Positions 1-11,396 of a stretch of 64,000 nucleotides of DNA are shown in pieces. The notes beneath the pieces were generated by a model that was not told the DNA's origin, ran no database searches, and saw only the letters and a program-made list of their open reading frames with translations. Location of the stretch: contig NC_064035.1 in the NCBI RefSeq assembly GCF_932526225.1, positions 17,225,969 through 17,289,968 on the forward strand. The letters run 5' to 3'. Source of the stretch: Nematostella vectensis. Lineage: Eukaryota; Cnidaria; Anthozoa; Actiniaria; Edwardsiidae. Both the position numbers and the translations under genes were made by a program. The first letter of the stretch is position 1. Each line of letters opens with the position of its first letter.

Positions 1-1490
1 TTTATCTTACCACTGTTCTGTTGATGGAGTATCGTTGTAAATCTTATTTATTGTCAGCTCACATTTCTTTTTGGAAAATTTGTATGGGACAGGTTCTTAT
101 TCTTCATCGTTCTCAAACTTTTCAGGTGTTGACTGTTTTGCTGAGTTTCTACTAGGCATGTTTGATGAATGACCTTGGGTGACCTTTGATAAAGCACAGC
201 TTTTTGTATCCAGTGAAATGTGAAAGAGACCTAAACTTATGATCAAAACAGAGTAAGTTTGAGAATATTTGCATCCAATATTTTTTTGCAGTGGTATTTA
301 TGAAGAAGAGATCAATTTTTTGATGGTATATTTTTTGTAGCCGTTGGAATCTATGAAGATCATTTCATTTAAGGGCAAAAACCACCAAATTAGTGTTAAA
401 ACCAAGAGGGTAAATTTACTTCCGCCGTATATTCAACCGAAAGTAAAGTTGCAATCGTCAAAAGGTCAACTTTTACCCATGGTGTGTTTACAGGAATTTT
501 AAATTTTCACATCAGAGAGAACCTGATATTTTATCAATATCCATATAATAAAAGAGTTTCTTAGCGCTTTGCTAATCAGTGAGGATTTAAAGCTCCCTAA
601 AGGATATAAAGCTTTTGTTGGGAAAAACAGATGTATTATCATTTTTCTTACAATATTTTCTCCAAACCTATAGCTAACATAAACAATGTGTAACCTTTTG
701 AATAAGGCTAATAAATATTTTTTATTGTCATAAACTTGCTTTTGCACACACCTTTATAACCATTTTCAAAATGATTATACATTGATCACTGAAATTACAA
801 CCAATCCATTCGTTTTCTACAACTTCAGCACTTTTGCTACAACTCCATATAATCTAACTACTTAAACAATTGTATAAAAGGGATTTAAGTTGCTTACTTA
901 CATATAAGCTTAAGGAAAAAATGAATTAAAACATGTTATCATGCAGAAAAAAAAACAGGTTGTTGTATAAAATATAAGACTCCACATACAACTTTACATG
1001 TCAAAAACCAGAAGCATAATACAAACATAACCAAATACCCATGTAGTAAAGCGAAAAATGAGACGATTCACTTGTTTTCTCTGCTTTGATAAATCAAACA
1101 TCTTACGTGAAGACCAATACAAAAATACAAAATCACAAAATAAAATTGCACAGTCGGCTGAACACCTAACATAATAGCAAAATAAACCCCTCAGGTCAGG
1201 GATTATCGCGAATTTGTAGATGATTTTTCTTTTGAACTACTTTTGTAAGGTAAAATCCATCGATAATCACACAATCTTACTTTACGGTACAAACATTTAG
1301 ATGAGGTGATCTGTGACCTGTTTTCTGCTGTCAGGTATTGACGAAACACTTGAAAAACTCACGTTAAAGTATATGTGCTTGTCAAAGGGTAGCTAGACCC
1401 TTGCAGTGTGACTCAAATTCTTTCAAGCTTCATTGAATAGACCAACAAAACATGAACCGGAAAACTGCTTAAGCATTCGTCGGTCACAGA
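1..1490. other. AT-rich region without a recognised exon
   Basis: I see no coding stretch here on either strand. It lies downstream (minus strand) of the ceramide synthase first exon, so it is probably that gene's first intron. Later exons (homeobox-like and TLC domains) are not seen and should lie left of the window. Confidence 0.5.
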
Positions 1491-1495
1491 CTCAC

Positions 1496-1677
1496 CTTTC
1501 AAAAGCGACTCGAAGCACTATCAAAGCTACTGCGATGGGGAGACACAAGTACAATTCCCCTGCTTGAACAACTCGAAGGTTTTTTCTAGCGTGAACCTCG
1601 GCCCATGTAGTGTTCCCCGGTAACCAGAATGACTCGGCCCAGAACCAGTCATGAAAAGATCGATAGAACGCCGCCAT
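1496..1677 (-). CDS. Ceramide synthase, first coding exon (partial gene)
   Basis: Ceramide synthases are ER membrane enzymes that join an acyl-CoA to a sphingoid base to make (dihydro)ceramide. The exon starts at ATG 1677 and encodes about 60 residues. The motifs DWFWAESFWLPGNTTWAEV and a following LYLCLPIAVALIVLRVAFER segment match the N-terminus of the family: a Trp-rich stretch, an N-glycosylation site (NTT here) and then the first membrane segment. In the vertebrate CERS5/6 type the same order is seen (FWLP..N.TWADL, then a membrane segment ending in FER). The exon ends in GAAAG followed by gtgagt, giving phase 2. The rest of the gene is outside the window or unrecognised. Recognition is from family knowledge; I cannot tell which paralogue it is. 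Confidence 0.85.
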
Positions 1678-1680
1678 CTT
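1670..1680 (-). promoter_or_regulatory. YY1-type motif overlapping the start codon
   Basis: The minus strand reads AAGATGGCGGC, the classic YY1 core, overlapping the ceramide synthase initiator ATG. In animals this motif is common at the 5' ends of housekeeping genes. Seen directly; the function is inferred. Confidence 0.45.
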
Positions 1681-1767
1681 TCCGCTTGGAGAGGGCTTGT
1701 CTTAATACCCGTCATGCTGTGCGGGCTAAGTAGCCACGCCGGCTTCACCCGCCTAAAGCTAAGCATC

Positions 1768-1872
1768 AGGGGAGGGGGAGCGGACAGGGGAGGGGAGGGA
1801 GGAGAGGCAATTTTTACGAAATGCACGGTTCGAGCCATCAAATAACTAGGGACAGAAAAAAGAATAAAGCTG
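1768..1872 (+). repeat. Dispersed GC-rich repeat, copy 1
   Basis: A G-rich block followed by a caattttt core, a cggttcgag-like box and a tail with taaagctgtg. A diverged second copy lies at about 3090-3192 in the same orientation. It separates the ceramide synthase start from the dehydrogenase pseudogene. Confidence 0.5.
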
Positions 1873-3089
1873 TGCCCAAAAAACAATGGCTATGCAGATG
1901 AAAAGTAGACTTGCTAAAAGCAACCACATTTGTGACAGAATACACCATTTTTTAAAATTTTTTAAAATTGCCTCTAGACATCCATATCAAACAAGCAGCA
2001 AGCGTTACCTGGCTAAAGTTTTTCATTATCTGACTAAGGGGGCCAACGGACCAAACGTCTCTTCCATACACACCAACGTATCCTGGTTAACATCAGTGAG
2101 CACTGTTGGCTCAAAGAAGTTTTCACCTTGTTGATGGCGATGGCCGCCTCTCATGAGCCTGGCACTCTTTGACAGTGCATCAGCTACATGGCGTTCAACC
2201 TGCAAAACAGAATGGAGAGGGGGGTCATCATTGGCGGCGAAATTTCGTACTTTCCTCTAAAATGATCATGGCAAATATGCTTTAATTTACAGTGATAGAA
2301 TGGAATTAAGAAATTCGAACGTTTTTAGCGTCCAAGAACCCGTTAAAATATTCAAATACTTTCCGAGGGAGTAGTTTGAAGTAGGGTAAATAATGTACCT
2401 TTTTGATTGCCCTTTTGTTGATGAGTGGTCCTTGAGTGGTTCCATTGTCCATTCCATTCCCAACCTTCAGGTGCTTATCAACAGCCGCGGCAAAACGTTT
2501 TGCAAACTCATCAAAAATTTCCTCTTGTACCAAAATACGATTTGCACACACTCATGTCTGAAAAACAGCATCTTGATGATCTAAACACGGTGTTAAGACA
2601 TGCATGTGGTAGATTGTGTGTTTTAATATACGCTCTCAGGGGCGTACGCAGCCTATAGGCCTGCAGTCACTGAACTGCAAAAAAAAACTGGCGATCTTAT
2701 TTGCATAACGAGGGGAAAAAATCAAACGTTTACTTATTCATTTTTATGTACGTAGTTTTATATATATGATGAGGATAAAAACTATAATTTTCTTAATCAT
2801 GGTAGTCTACAGATGATTTCCAAACATATTGTTATGTCGTTCAGTGCCACGCGACGACTGAATTCCTATTTCAGATCGAGGATGACAGAGGATCGTGTAA
2901 TTAAATAATCTGACGCATTGACGCCAATTTCAAAACCCAAAAGTGGGAGTTATGAAATCTTCACGGGCATGCGGGATGAGGGGCCACGCCCTCATTCAGC
3001 TTCTAAATGCTTTGACTGCAACTTGTTAAAATCCTGCGTTCGACCCTGGTTCTGGATCTGAACGCTAACAGACCGACTCTAAACTCTAA

Positions 3090-3192
3090 GGGAGGGGGAG
3101 CGGAGAGTGGGGAGGAGGGGGTAGGGGGGGCAATTTTTGAGTAGTCTGCACTGTTCGAGATATCGAAACTAGGAACAAAAAATTAAAGCTTT
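3090..3192 (+). repeat. Dispersed GC-rich repeat, copy 2
   Basis: Same order as copy 1 at 1768: a gagggggagcgga block, a G-run, caattttt, a ctgttcgag box and a taaagct tail. It lies in a pseudogene intron. Confidence 0.5.
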
Positions 3193-3822
3193 GTAGTAAA
3201 TGGCGACGAACTTACCTGTGCCGTATTTCTGAATTTGTAAACTACCGCTCCATTGACAGCTTTATCAATGTCTGCCGAATTGAACACAACGAAAGGAGCA
3301 TTCCCTCCAAGCTCCAAGGACATCTTTTTCACGGTAACTACACACTTAGCCATCAGGATCTGACACAAATTATATGATGGTAGTATCAACCTCGTGTGAC
3401 AAAAGTTAAAACAGCACACTGGCTGGTGATAGACTGTCAGAGGCGTAGCCAGGGTTCCAAATAAAAGGAGGGAATTCCCAATGTATTAAACAATGGGCTT
3501 TACGTTTACGTTTTACCTCGATTGTTCTAGGCCTAGTTTTAGCGCTGGGGAAGGGGAGGCTTGTCTCGTTTACCCATACCAATACAAGTGGACGGCCAAT
3601 TTATCTAAGACAGCTGTTCCTATCCAGCAGTAATTCTAAGTTATTATTGACGAGCGGGCTCCCTGTGCTAGTGGGATTGAGGGGGAGAAGATCAGACCTT
3701 CCAGTCGAGTTAAAAGGGGTCCTTATAAACTCCCACAGCTAACACTCCCCCCCCCCCCTATCTCCCTCCCTCTCTGGCTGCAATAATGGTTGTCCTGTCA
3801 TCAAGCTAAATACAACAAACTA

Positions 3823-5924
3823 TGACGAGGTCTGTATGACGAGGTCTGTATAACAAGGTCTGTATAACAAGGTCTGTATGATGAGGTCTGTATGACAAGG
3901 TCTGTATAACAAGGTCTGTATGACGAGGTCTGTATAACAAGGTGTGTACGACAAGGTGTGTACGACAAGGTCTGTATGACAAGGTCTGTATGACGAGGTC
4001 TGTATGACAAGGTCTGTATGACAAGGTCTGTATGACAAGGTCTGTATGACGAGGTCTGTATGACGGGGTCTGTATGACAAGGTCTGTATGACAAGGTCTG
4101 TATGACAAGGTCTGTATGACAAGGTCTGTATGACGAGGTCTGTATGACGAGGTCTGTATGACAAGGTCTGTATAACAAGGTCTGTATGACGAGGTCTGTA
4201 TGACAAGGTCTGTATGACAAGGTCTGTATGACAAGGTCTGTAAAACAAGGTCTGTATGACGAGGTCTGTATGACAAGGTCTGTATAACAAGGTCTGTATG
4301 ACAAGGTCTGTATGACAAGGTCTCTATAACAAGGTCTGTGTGACAAAGTCTGTATAACAAGGTCTGTATGACAAGGCCTGTATGACAAGGTCTGTATAAC
4401 AAGGTCTGTATAACAAGGTCTGTATGACAAGGTCTGTATGACGAGGTCTGTATGACGAGGTCTGTATGACGAGGTCTGTATGATGAGGTCTGTATGACGA
4501 GGTCTGTATGACAAGGTCTGTATAACGAGGTCTGTATGACGAGGTCTGTATGACGAGGTCTGTATGACGAGGTCTGTATGACGAGGTCTGTATGACAAGG
4601 TCTGTATGACGAGGTCTGTATGACAAGGTCTGTATGACGAGGTCTGTATGACGAGGTCTGTATGACGAGGTCTGTATGACAAGGTCTGTATGATAAAGTC
4701 TTCATGACGAGGTCTGTATGACAAGGTCTGTATGACAAGGTCTGTATGACGAGGTCTGTATGACAAGGTCTGTATGACAAGGTCTGTATGACGAGGTCCG
4801 TATGACAAGGTCTGTATGACAAGGTCTGTATGACATGGTCTGTATGACAAGGTCTGTATGACAAGGTCTGTATGACGAGGTCTGTACGACAAGGCCAGTA
4901 TGACAAGGTCTGTATGACGAGGTCTGTATGACGAGGTTTGTATGACGAGGTCTGTATGACGAGGTCTGTATGACAAGTCTGTGTGAAAAGGTCTGTATAA
5001 CAAGGTCTGTATGACGAGGTCTGTATGACGAGGTCAGTTTGACAAGGTCTGTATGACAAGGTCTGTATGACAAGGTCTCTATAACAAGGTCTGTGTGACA
5101 AAGTCTGTATGACAAGGTCTCTATAACAAGGTCTGTACGACAAGGTCTGTACGACGAGGTCTGTATGATGAAGTCTGTATGACAAGGTCTGTATGACAAG
5201 GTTTGTATGACAAGGTCTTTATGACAAGGTCTGTATGACGAGGTCTGTATGACGAGGTCTGTATGACGAGGTCTGTATAACAAGGTCTGTACGACAAGGT
5301 CTGTATGACGAGGTCTGTATGACAAGGTCTGTATAACAAGGTCTGTATGACGAGGTCTGTATGATGAGGTCTGTATAACAAGGTTTGTATGACGAGGTCT
5401 GTATGATGAGGTCGGTATAACGAGGTCTGTATGACGAGGTCTGCATGACAAGGTCTGTATGATGAGGTCTGTATGACAAGGTCTGTATAACAAGGTCTGT
5501 ATGACGAGGTCTGTATGACGATGTCTGTATGACGAGGTCTGTATAACAAGGTCTGTATGAAAAGGTCTGTATGACAAGGTCTGTATGACAAGGTCTGTAT
5601 GACAAGGTCTGTATGACGAGGTCTGTATGACGAGGTCTGTATGACGAGGTCTGTATGACAAGGTCTGTATGACAAGGTCTGTATGACAAGGTCTGTATGA
5701 CAAGGTCTGTATGACAAGGTCTGTATGACGAGGTCTGTATGACGAGGTCTGTATGATTAGGTCTGTATGACAAGGTCTGTATGACGAGGTCTGTATGACA
5801 AGGTCTGTATGACAAGGTCTGTATGATAAGGTCTGTATGATAAGGTCTGTATGACAAGGTCTGTAAAACAAGGTCTGTATGACGAGGTCTGTATGACAAG
5901 GTCTGTATAACAAGGTCTGTATGA
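3823..5924 (-). repeat. Minisatellite, 14-bp unit, about 150 copies
   Basis: The plus strand repeats ctgtatgacgaggt, with frequent variants gacaagg, ataacaagg and gatgagg. Because 14 is not a multiple of 3 and the unit has no minus-strand stop, all three minus frames stay open. This yields spurious ORFs of several hundred codons with a 14-residue period (such as YRPRHTDLVIQTSS). The array sits between two dehydrogenase pseudogene exons and ends about 7 bp from the donor of the exon at 5931. It is not a protein. Confidence 0.95.
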
Positions 5925-6414
5925 CTTTACCAGTGGTAGTAGAGCCAGTGAGGAAAGCATCAGTCACTTCGTTAGCGCGTTCCCTTGTGCATGGAATTGT
6001 ATTGATCACCCCTGCAGGGAAGCCAGCTTCTTCTGCAAGCTTCAAACAGAACGGAAACAATCATCTAATAAAGTAGAGAGAAACGATGGGGATCTATCAA
6101 ATAGGGACCAGATTAATTATTGGGAACATGGATCGAAATTGTGCTTATGAAATCGGGATCGCCTCGTAAATATTAGGATCAGACAATTTTATGTGGAACT
6201 AGAATCTTATATACTATGATTAATTATTTCGTTGTTCGCCAAATGTTTTTCTTTTTCAAAGTGCTGACTGTTTTGCCTCTTTTTGACCTTGGTCTTTGTA
6301 TAATCAATGCCTTTTTTTATTTGATTTTATTCCTTTCTTCCCCACCATGTCTGAAAGTACTAAATACATTCAAATAAACTTCTTGAACCAATTTCCCCAT
6401 TAAGCCGCGTACCC

Positions 6415-6503
6415 AGGATTGGCTGAGGTGGAGGAGGCACCCTGCGCACCCCTCCCACCACCCCCCCCCCCCCACCCCCCCACCCTCCCTGTGTACGCGC
6501 CTG
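6415..6503. mobile_element. Short inverted-repeat element, copy A
   Basis: The ends read ccgcgtacccaggattggc and the near-complement gtgtacgcgcctg, around a C-rich centre. A better preserved copy is at 20310-20459. It resembles a non-autonomous DNA element (MITE); no transposase is present. Confidence 0.55.
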
Positions 6504-6699
6504 ACATTTGAAGCCGGTACCTTCTGCGGGGCAAGTGCACATAATGGTGTCTCCTCGGACGGTTTGATTATTATTGTGCAGCCAGCAGCGGCTGCCTTCC
6601 TTGCTATCATGGCGAGAGGGAAGTTCCACTATAATATAGGCATAACGCTTCCTTACAGTTGATATTTGTCTAGCACACCCAGATTAACGGCGTAGGCCG

Positions 6700-7005
6700 A
6701 TCGGACCTCTAGACGGGTGCGTTGGCGGCCGAGTATAATGGGCGAAGAGGTTGACATTTTTGCCACTTATTTTTTTTATTTGTGTATGAATGTATTCTAC
6801 AAACAGCTGATATCCGGTGTTAACTGTTGTGCCAAATATTTTAGGGATATTTAGAAACAAGAAATATTTAAATTTAAAACAAAATATTTGGGGGTACAGC
6901 CACGCCACTACTGGTCATTTACTTGATATATAATTTCTAAAAATATTATGGGGGGGAGGCACGTGCCCCCAGTGCCCCACCCCTACTACGGCCCTGCCAA
7001 GTAAA
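6700..7005. mobile_element. Degraded repeat of the cacgtgcccc/ctacggccctg family
   Basis: The stretch contains ggcacgtgcccccagtgccc and ends in ctactacggccctgcc. Related fragments occur near 10790-10855, 51720-51915 and 61160-61235. It is probably a non-autonomous element; its boundaries are approximate. Confidence 0.45.
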
Positions 7006-7358
7006 TGCTCAAATTTGTATTAGTGTTCGCTCTGAAGACAATACTTTTTCGCTTGGGTGAATATCCCTTCGCGGTTAAACAGTCGAATGGTGTAATTCAT
7101 TGGCTATCACATTATTTCTATACTCTAAAATTTAAGAACATCAACTAAGGACATTTTCAAAAATAAGAACGGCCCAGCCTCAAATAAAGATTATACGTTT
7201 ATATTAAAAAAGAGTGTAAACAATATTTAATTTGCATGTTAGGGTGACCTGATAAGAAGAAAACACTCATGTATGAAATAAAAATATTACAAAATGGAAA
7301 GTGCTAAAAGACTAGCCTGCGTGCCGACCGCAAAATCTCTCTGTATTATGTGAGGATA

Positions 7359-7531
7359 TCAGCCTAGTCCAAGGCGTTCTTACAGGGTTTCCTGTGCCCG
7401 GAGATGAACCGTGAGGTAGCCTGGGGGCTGGGACGAGCTCAGGAAATGGTTTTATGTTACGTCACAATTTTTACCCTCCACAGGAAACCCAACCACAGGA
7501 AACCCGATAAGAACACCTGGGATTAGGCTCA
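7359..7531. mobile_element. MITE with about 35-bp inverted ends and a putative 7-8 bp target duplication
   Basis: The left end gcctagtccaaggcgttctt and the right end (read on the minus strand) gcctaatcccaggtgttctt are matching terminal inverted repeats that run on through gggtttcctgtg. Both sides are flanked by tgaggat, consistent with the 8-bp target duplications of hAT-type elements. Confidence 0.65.
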
Positions 7532-7654
7532 TGAGGATTATTTTTGGATGCATCGCAGGCTATAAAAGACTCGCTTGTTAGTTATTTTATGCTTTGCTGC
7601 TCGTTAGCTCGCACTTGAACTTTTCATGGAGTAATGCGCATTTCCGACGCAATA

Positions 7655-8165
7655 ATATCCCGGGGGGGGGGGGGGGTAATCAGCCTATGTTTGGGTATAG
7701 GGGGGTCTCAGCCTATGTTTGGGTATAGGGGGGGTGTTCAGCCTATGTTTGGGTATTGGGGTCCCGCTGGGGGTTTTGACACCTGACCCTGTTTAGGATA
7801 ACACCCTCGATTTTAGGACCCTGTTTAGGACAACACCCTTGATTTTAGGACACTGTTTAGGACAACACCCTTGATTTTAGGACACTGTTTAGGACAACAC
7901 CATTGATTTTAGGACCCTGTTTAGGACAACACCCTTGATTTTAGGACCCTGTTTAGGACAACACCCTCAATTTGTTAGCAAGTGAGAACAAACAAGGCAA
8001 TCTGATCGGCGGCGGGATCAGCGGTTACCTGTTTTAGCAAGGCAACCAAATCGGTACCCTGTTTAGGACAGAGAGGCCTGAAACGTATACCCTGTTCAGG
8101 ACAGAGAGGCCTGAAATATATACCCTGTTCAGGACAGAGAGGCCTGAAGTGTATACCCTGCCGTA
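7655..8165 (+). repeat. Cluster of three short related satellites
   Basis: Three arrays lie in succession. A roughly 29-bp unit with cagcctatgtttgggtatag occurs 3 times. A roughly 31-bp unit with ccctgtttaggacaacaccc occurs about 6 times (7790-7980). A roughly 33-bp unit with ccctgttcaggacagagagg occurs 3 times (8055-8165). The last two share the ccctgtt(t/c)aggac core, so one probably derives from the other. The cluster lies in a pseudogene intron where the missing dehydrogenase exon should be. Confidence 0.8.
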
Positions 8166-8687
8166 GAGTTTAATCGCGTTTGAAGGCAAGAGGCCGTTGA
8201 ACGAGTGTATCTTTCAGTCTCGTATATGGGCTTACTATGTACAATTATTTGTATCGCTATAGAATAAACAGATAAAGGATGAATAACTTTTTAAAGAACT
8301 TTAATAGAACTGTTTATACTTTAATTCCCGTCTGTAATACTGTCCATACTCCCAAAAAATCATTAGATTAGTGTTGGTTAACGTTTGGCTAGGTAATAAT
8401 CTGTTATTGGTAAGATTCTATTAACATAAAGTACCTTTGCGGTTGTTTTCTTCCATGTCTGGAATTCTTTGTAGGCTGCGTTTACGGCTAGTTCCCATTG
8501 TTGAGCACCCATATTCGAAACCTGTCCAAGCTCATCCCCCGTCGCAGGGCTGTAGAAGGGAAATGTTGAATCGCCATCAACCCATTTACCTCCAATAAAA
8601 CCCTTGTACCTCAAAACCGAAGACCGAAGTAACGCCATCGTCGGGCTGCGATAGCGGGCCATTTATGGGATTAATACACGAACGCGC

Positions 8688-8711
8688 CTCAGTTTCCCTA
8701 GGGAAACTGAG
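8688..8711. repeat. Perfect 24-bp palindrome
   Basis: The sequence ctcagtttccct is followed directly by its exact complement agggaaactgag. It lies 26 bp upstream of the dehydrogenase pseudogene start codon and could be a dimer binding site or a small hairpin. Confidence 0.8.
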
Positions 8712-8815
8712 CGCAGAGCTTCGCAGAGGGGAGCCAGAAAGCTATGCAAACTCAATTGGTATAAAAATACACATATCAACTATTCATCTCTCGAGTACGC
8801 CACGTCTGCTTAAAC

Positions 8816-9344
8816 ACGAGGTTTCGCTTAAAAATGGAAAGCTCCTCCCACCCCGGGCTCAAGAACAATCAGTTATCAATCAGCCGTCAATGAGTGAACA
8901 TGTCAGGGCAATTGCTCTGAGCGCTAAATTCAAATTTCATATTCTAACCAAAATAAATATCATTCCTAGAGTTGTCCATCTAAAAATGTTTCTATCTATC
9001 GTAAAATAATGCTATACCAAGCTGTGTGCTTTCTAAAACCCAAGCATTTTCATCACATTGCGAGAATAATTTATGCAGATGCGCTAGAATATGGATAGCG
9101 CGAAATTTAAAATTTTGCCGAAAACGTGAGAGGACAGCAAATAACTAATTTGACAATAACTTAACACAACTGCCTTGTTACCTGTGCAAAAATATTTTTA
9201 TCCCAGCCGACTGAGGCTCAGAGATAAGCAATTTTACAGAAGGCTTATAACTTGTGACTGCTAGCGTTGCAGTGTTCTCATTATAATTGCAAATTCGAGT
9301 CCGGGGGTGGGAGGAGCTTTTAATTTTATAGCGGAACCTCGTGT
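8816..9344. mobile_element. Foldback element with about 47-bp arms
   Basis: The left arm (8816-8862, cacgaggtttcgc to ctcccaccccgggctc) is the imperfect inverse of the right arm (9298-9344, gagtccgggggtgggaggag to cctcgtg). There is no coding content between them; a 114-codon ORF spanning the left arm is spurious. Confidence 0.6.
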
Positions 9345-9980
9345 TTAAAAAGCCGCTATTAGTGTCACGCACGCCTTCCCCAAGAAAGTAATGCGTGGCA
9401 GGGCTGACAAATTTCGATTCATGTCAAAATAATAGCTACACGGAAGGCATTTCTGTGCACCAATTCCCATAAAAGACCCCAAAATACGTTTGAAATGGAC
9501 AAAGTTTGTCCAGAGAAAGAGAGTGGACTTCACACTTCTACTTTGAAGCAATCGATAAATTTGAGAAATTTACACTTTCAGAAATTGAAGTCCTACTTCC
9601 TTTTGGGCAAACACATAGACACATGTGTCGATGCGTCCATTCTGTTATTCTACAATTTGTAAAGTAAGCCGCAATAATCATAAACAGGAAGAAAGCAAGA
9701 CATTTAGAAAAATATTTGTATAAGCGTTTAAAATTGAAAAACAAAAAATCTGCACAGAGGACCGTATCCAACCATTACCTAGGCAATATCAGTTAAAAAT
9801 AAGAGAAGCGCACAAAGGTATATCTGAATGATTGAATCTTTAATCACGGTTGAGGGAGGGGCTTTGTTTACCTTAATACAGACAGAGCTTTCTTATGTCT
9901 GTTTTGGTAGTTTTTTGTGGCTTTGAAGTGAACCTTTTTCTCTCGTGGGGGCTGTCCCCCCTCCCCTCCCCCTCTTAGTA
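9345..9980. other. Intergenic, no gene seen
   Basis: AT-rich sequence with no exon-like stretch that I can support. Confidence 0.5.
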
Positions 9981-9985
9981 CAGGT

Positions 9986-10452
9986 CTGGGGCCCGTTTCT
10001 CGAAACACCCGAGAATTCTCGGGCCCGAAAACTTTATTTTGCATTTTTGCCCAAAATTTCGCATGTTTTCCTTTTTGAGAACCGCTTTCATGTTTTAGAA
10101 CAGTTTAAACTTCCTCTTGGTTCATATTTCAAATGCTTACGCTCAATAGGGCTATTTTCGAAGTTTTGCTTAAGCCAGATAGTTACCCGAAAAGTCTCGG
10201 GTGACTGCGAGATCCCGAGAACTTTCTTAATATTTAAGCCTGTGAATCTCGGGACCGAGAAGTTCGAGAAAGATCAAAGTCTTTAAGAGAATCATCCTTT
10301 ACATGAATCTTTGTGGTAAAATACGATGTTTGACGATATTTCAATACATTTAGATACCATAAATTTTATAGAAATTAGCCAGCTTTCCAAATTTAAAGAA
10401 AAAATCGTTTTGGGCCCGATAATTCTCGGGTGTTTTGAGAAAGGAGTCCCTG
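9986..10452. mobile_element. MITE-like element with about 45-bp inverted ends
   Basis: The left end contains cacccgagaattctcgggcc. The right end is its inverse, with ggcccgataattctcgggtg. Internal sub-palindromes carry tctcggg and cccgaga boxes. ORFs inside are not convincing. Confidence 0.65.
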
Positions 10453-11396
10453 TTCATTTACACACTCTTTTAAATCGAGAGCTACTTCAATCTTTTGAGA
10501 GTTTCTGGGGCGGTTCCAATGGCATATTTTATCAAGGCCAATTTTAATCCCGCTACTGTATTCCTGGTACAACTACAGATCGATACAGACAAGTAAGACT
10601 ACAGTGCGAAACAGGCAAGAGAGACTACAGTACAGTGCAGTGCAGTGCAGTACAATACAGGCAAGCTTTGTAGAAAAAAAAAACAGCTGGCCTGCGTAGA
10701 CGGGCTGAAAACAGGGATGTAGTAGCAGAGCCCTAACGCCTATACACCTATTTCCCCCCTCGAGTTTTGTTATAAAATGAAAAGGAAATGACCAGAAAGG
10801 GCGTGGCTGTGCCCCTCTGTTTTCTCCCCCCCCTCCCCACACCTTTATATTACGGCCCTTTGGTGTATGTTCGAAGCAAAACCTTTGTCACATTGTCTTA
10901 TGCTCATGCTCCAACGGGGGCCGAGGCTTGAAACTTGAGTGAAACTACTCGGTTTTGACAGTCATGAACTTTGTGTTGATTTGTTCCATTGTGAATTACA
11001 GTTTTCGGTTTCTGAGAATTGAGGGACGCAAGTGATCGGTAGTTTCGGTTCTTTATCTTCTTACCTTCTTACATATTCACACATGCATATTTACAGTACT
11101 GGAAAAGGTGCATGCAGGGGTTTTCCAGGCTATTTAGGTCACATAATTTATTAAGGAGCTGTGTCTTAGTTTATAGGCCCTTTATTGAACAAATCTAATT
11201 TTAAAAAATGACCTCTTTGATATCCCAGTCAAACGAGAAAACATCTTAAAGGTCGCCATATGATTATGAACTGAATCTCATGAATTAGTCCGCCTCAAGC
11301 GAGGGCCTTGATAGTCCAAGAAAGCTAACTAGCTCATGCTTATGATACATTGAAGGAATCTTTTGAGTTAGTGTCTATCAAACAAACTTTTTGTGC
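10453..11396. other. Intergenic, with a repeat fragment
   Basis: It holds a short acagtgcagtgcag microsatellite (about 10620-10660) and, near 10790-10855, a fragment of the gggcgtggctg/tacggccct repeat family. No gene is seen. Confidence 0.5.

Larger units (their letters stand above)
2009..8662 (-). pseudogene. Succinate-semialdehyde dehydrogenase (ALDH5A1-like) pseudogene, intron-containing
   Basis: ALDH5A1 oxidises succinate semialdehyde to succinate in mitochondria (GABA shunt). Six exons can be read: 8662-8435 (N-terminus, FIGGKWVDGD), 6628-6521 ([18 protein letters not shown]), 6039-5931 (GFPAGVINTIPC, TGSTTTG), 3337-3216 ([21 protein letters not shown]), 2557-2399 (VCANRILVQEE, GNGMDNGTTQGPLIN) and 2199-2009 (NFFEPTVLTDV, METFGPLAP-like end). 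Defects: no exon for about 80 residues between exons 1 and 2; about 3 residues lost after MIARK; about 8 lost before TGSTTTG; the strand before [11 protein letters not shown] missing; TGA at 2552-2554 in place of the catalytic Cys codon; TAA then TGA after FGPLAPLVR; no C-terminal third before the ceramide synthase start. Splice sites are mostly intact, so this is a decayed duplicated or unitary gene, not a retrocopy. Confidence 0.85.

Noticed and set aside
2552-2554. Selenocysteine reading of the TGA in the dehydrogenase
   Set aside because: Other exons are missing or deleted and further stops follow, so a pseudogene explains the data better; still listed as a finding to check.
3801-6060. 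Minus-strand ORFs of up to 459 codons with YRPRHTDLVIQ periods
   Set aside because: They are produced by the stop-free 14-bp satellite; all three frames are open at once and only the pseudogene exon at one end is real coding sequence.
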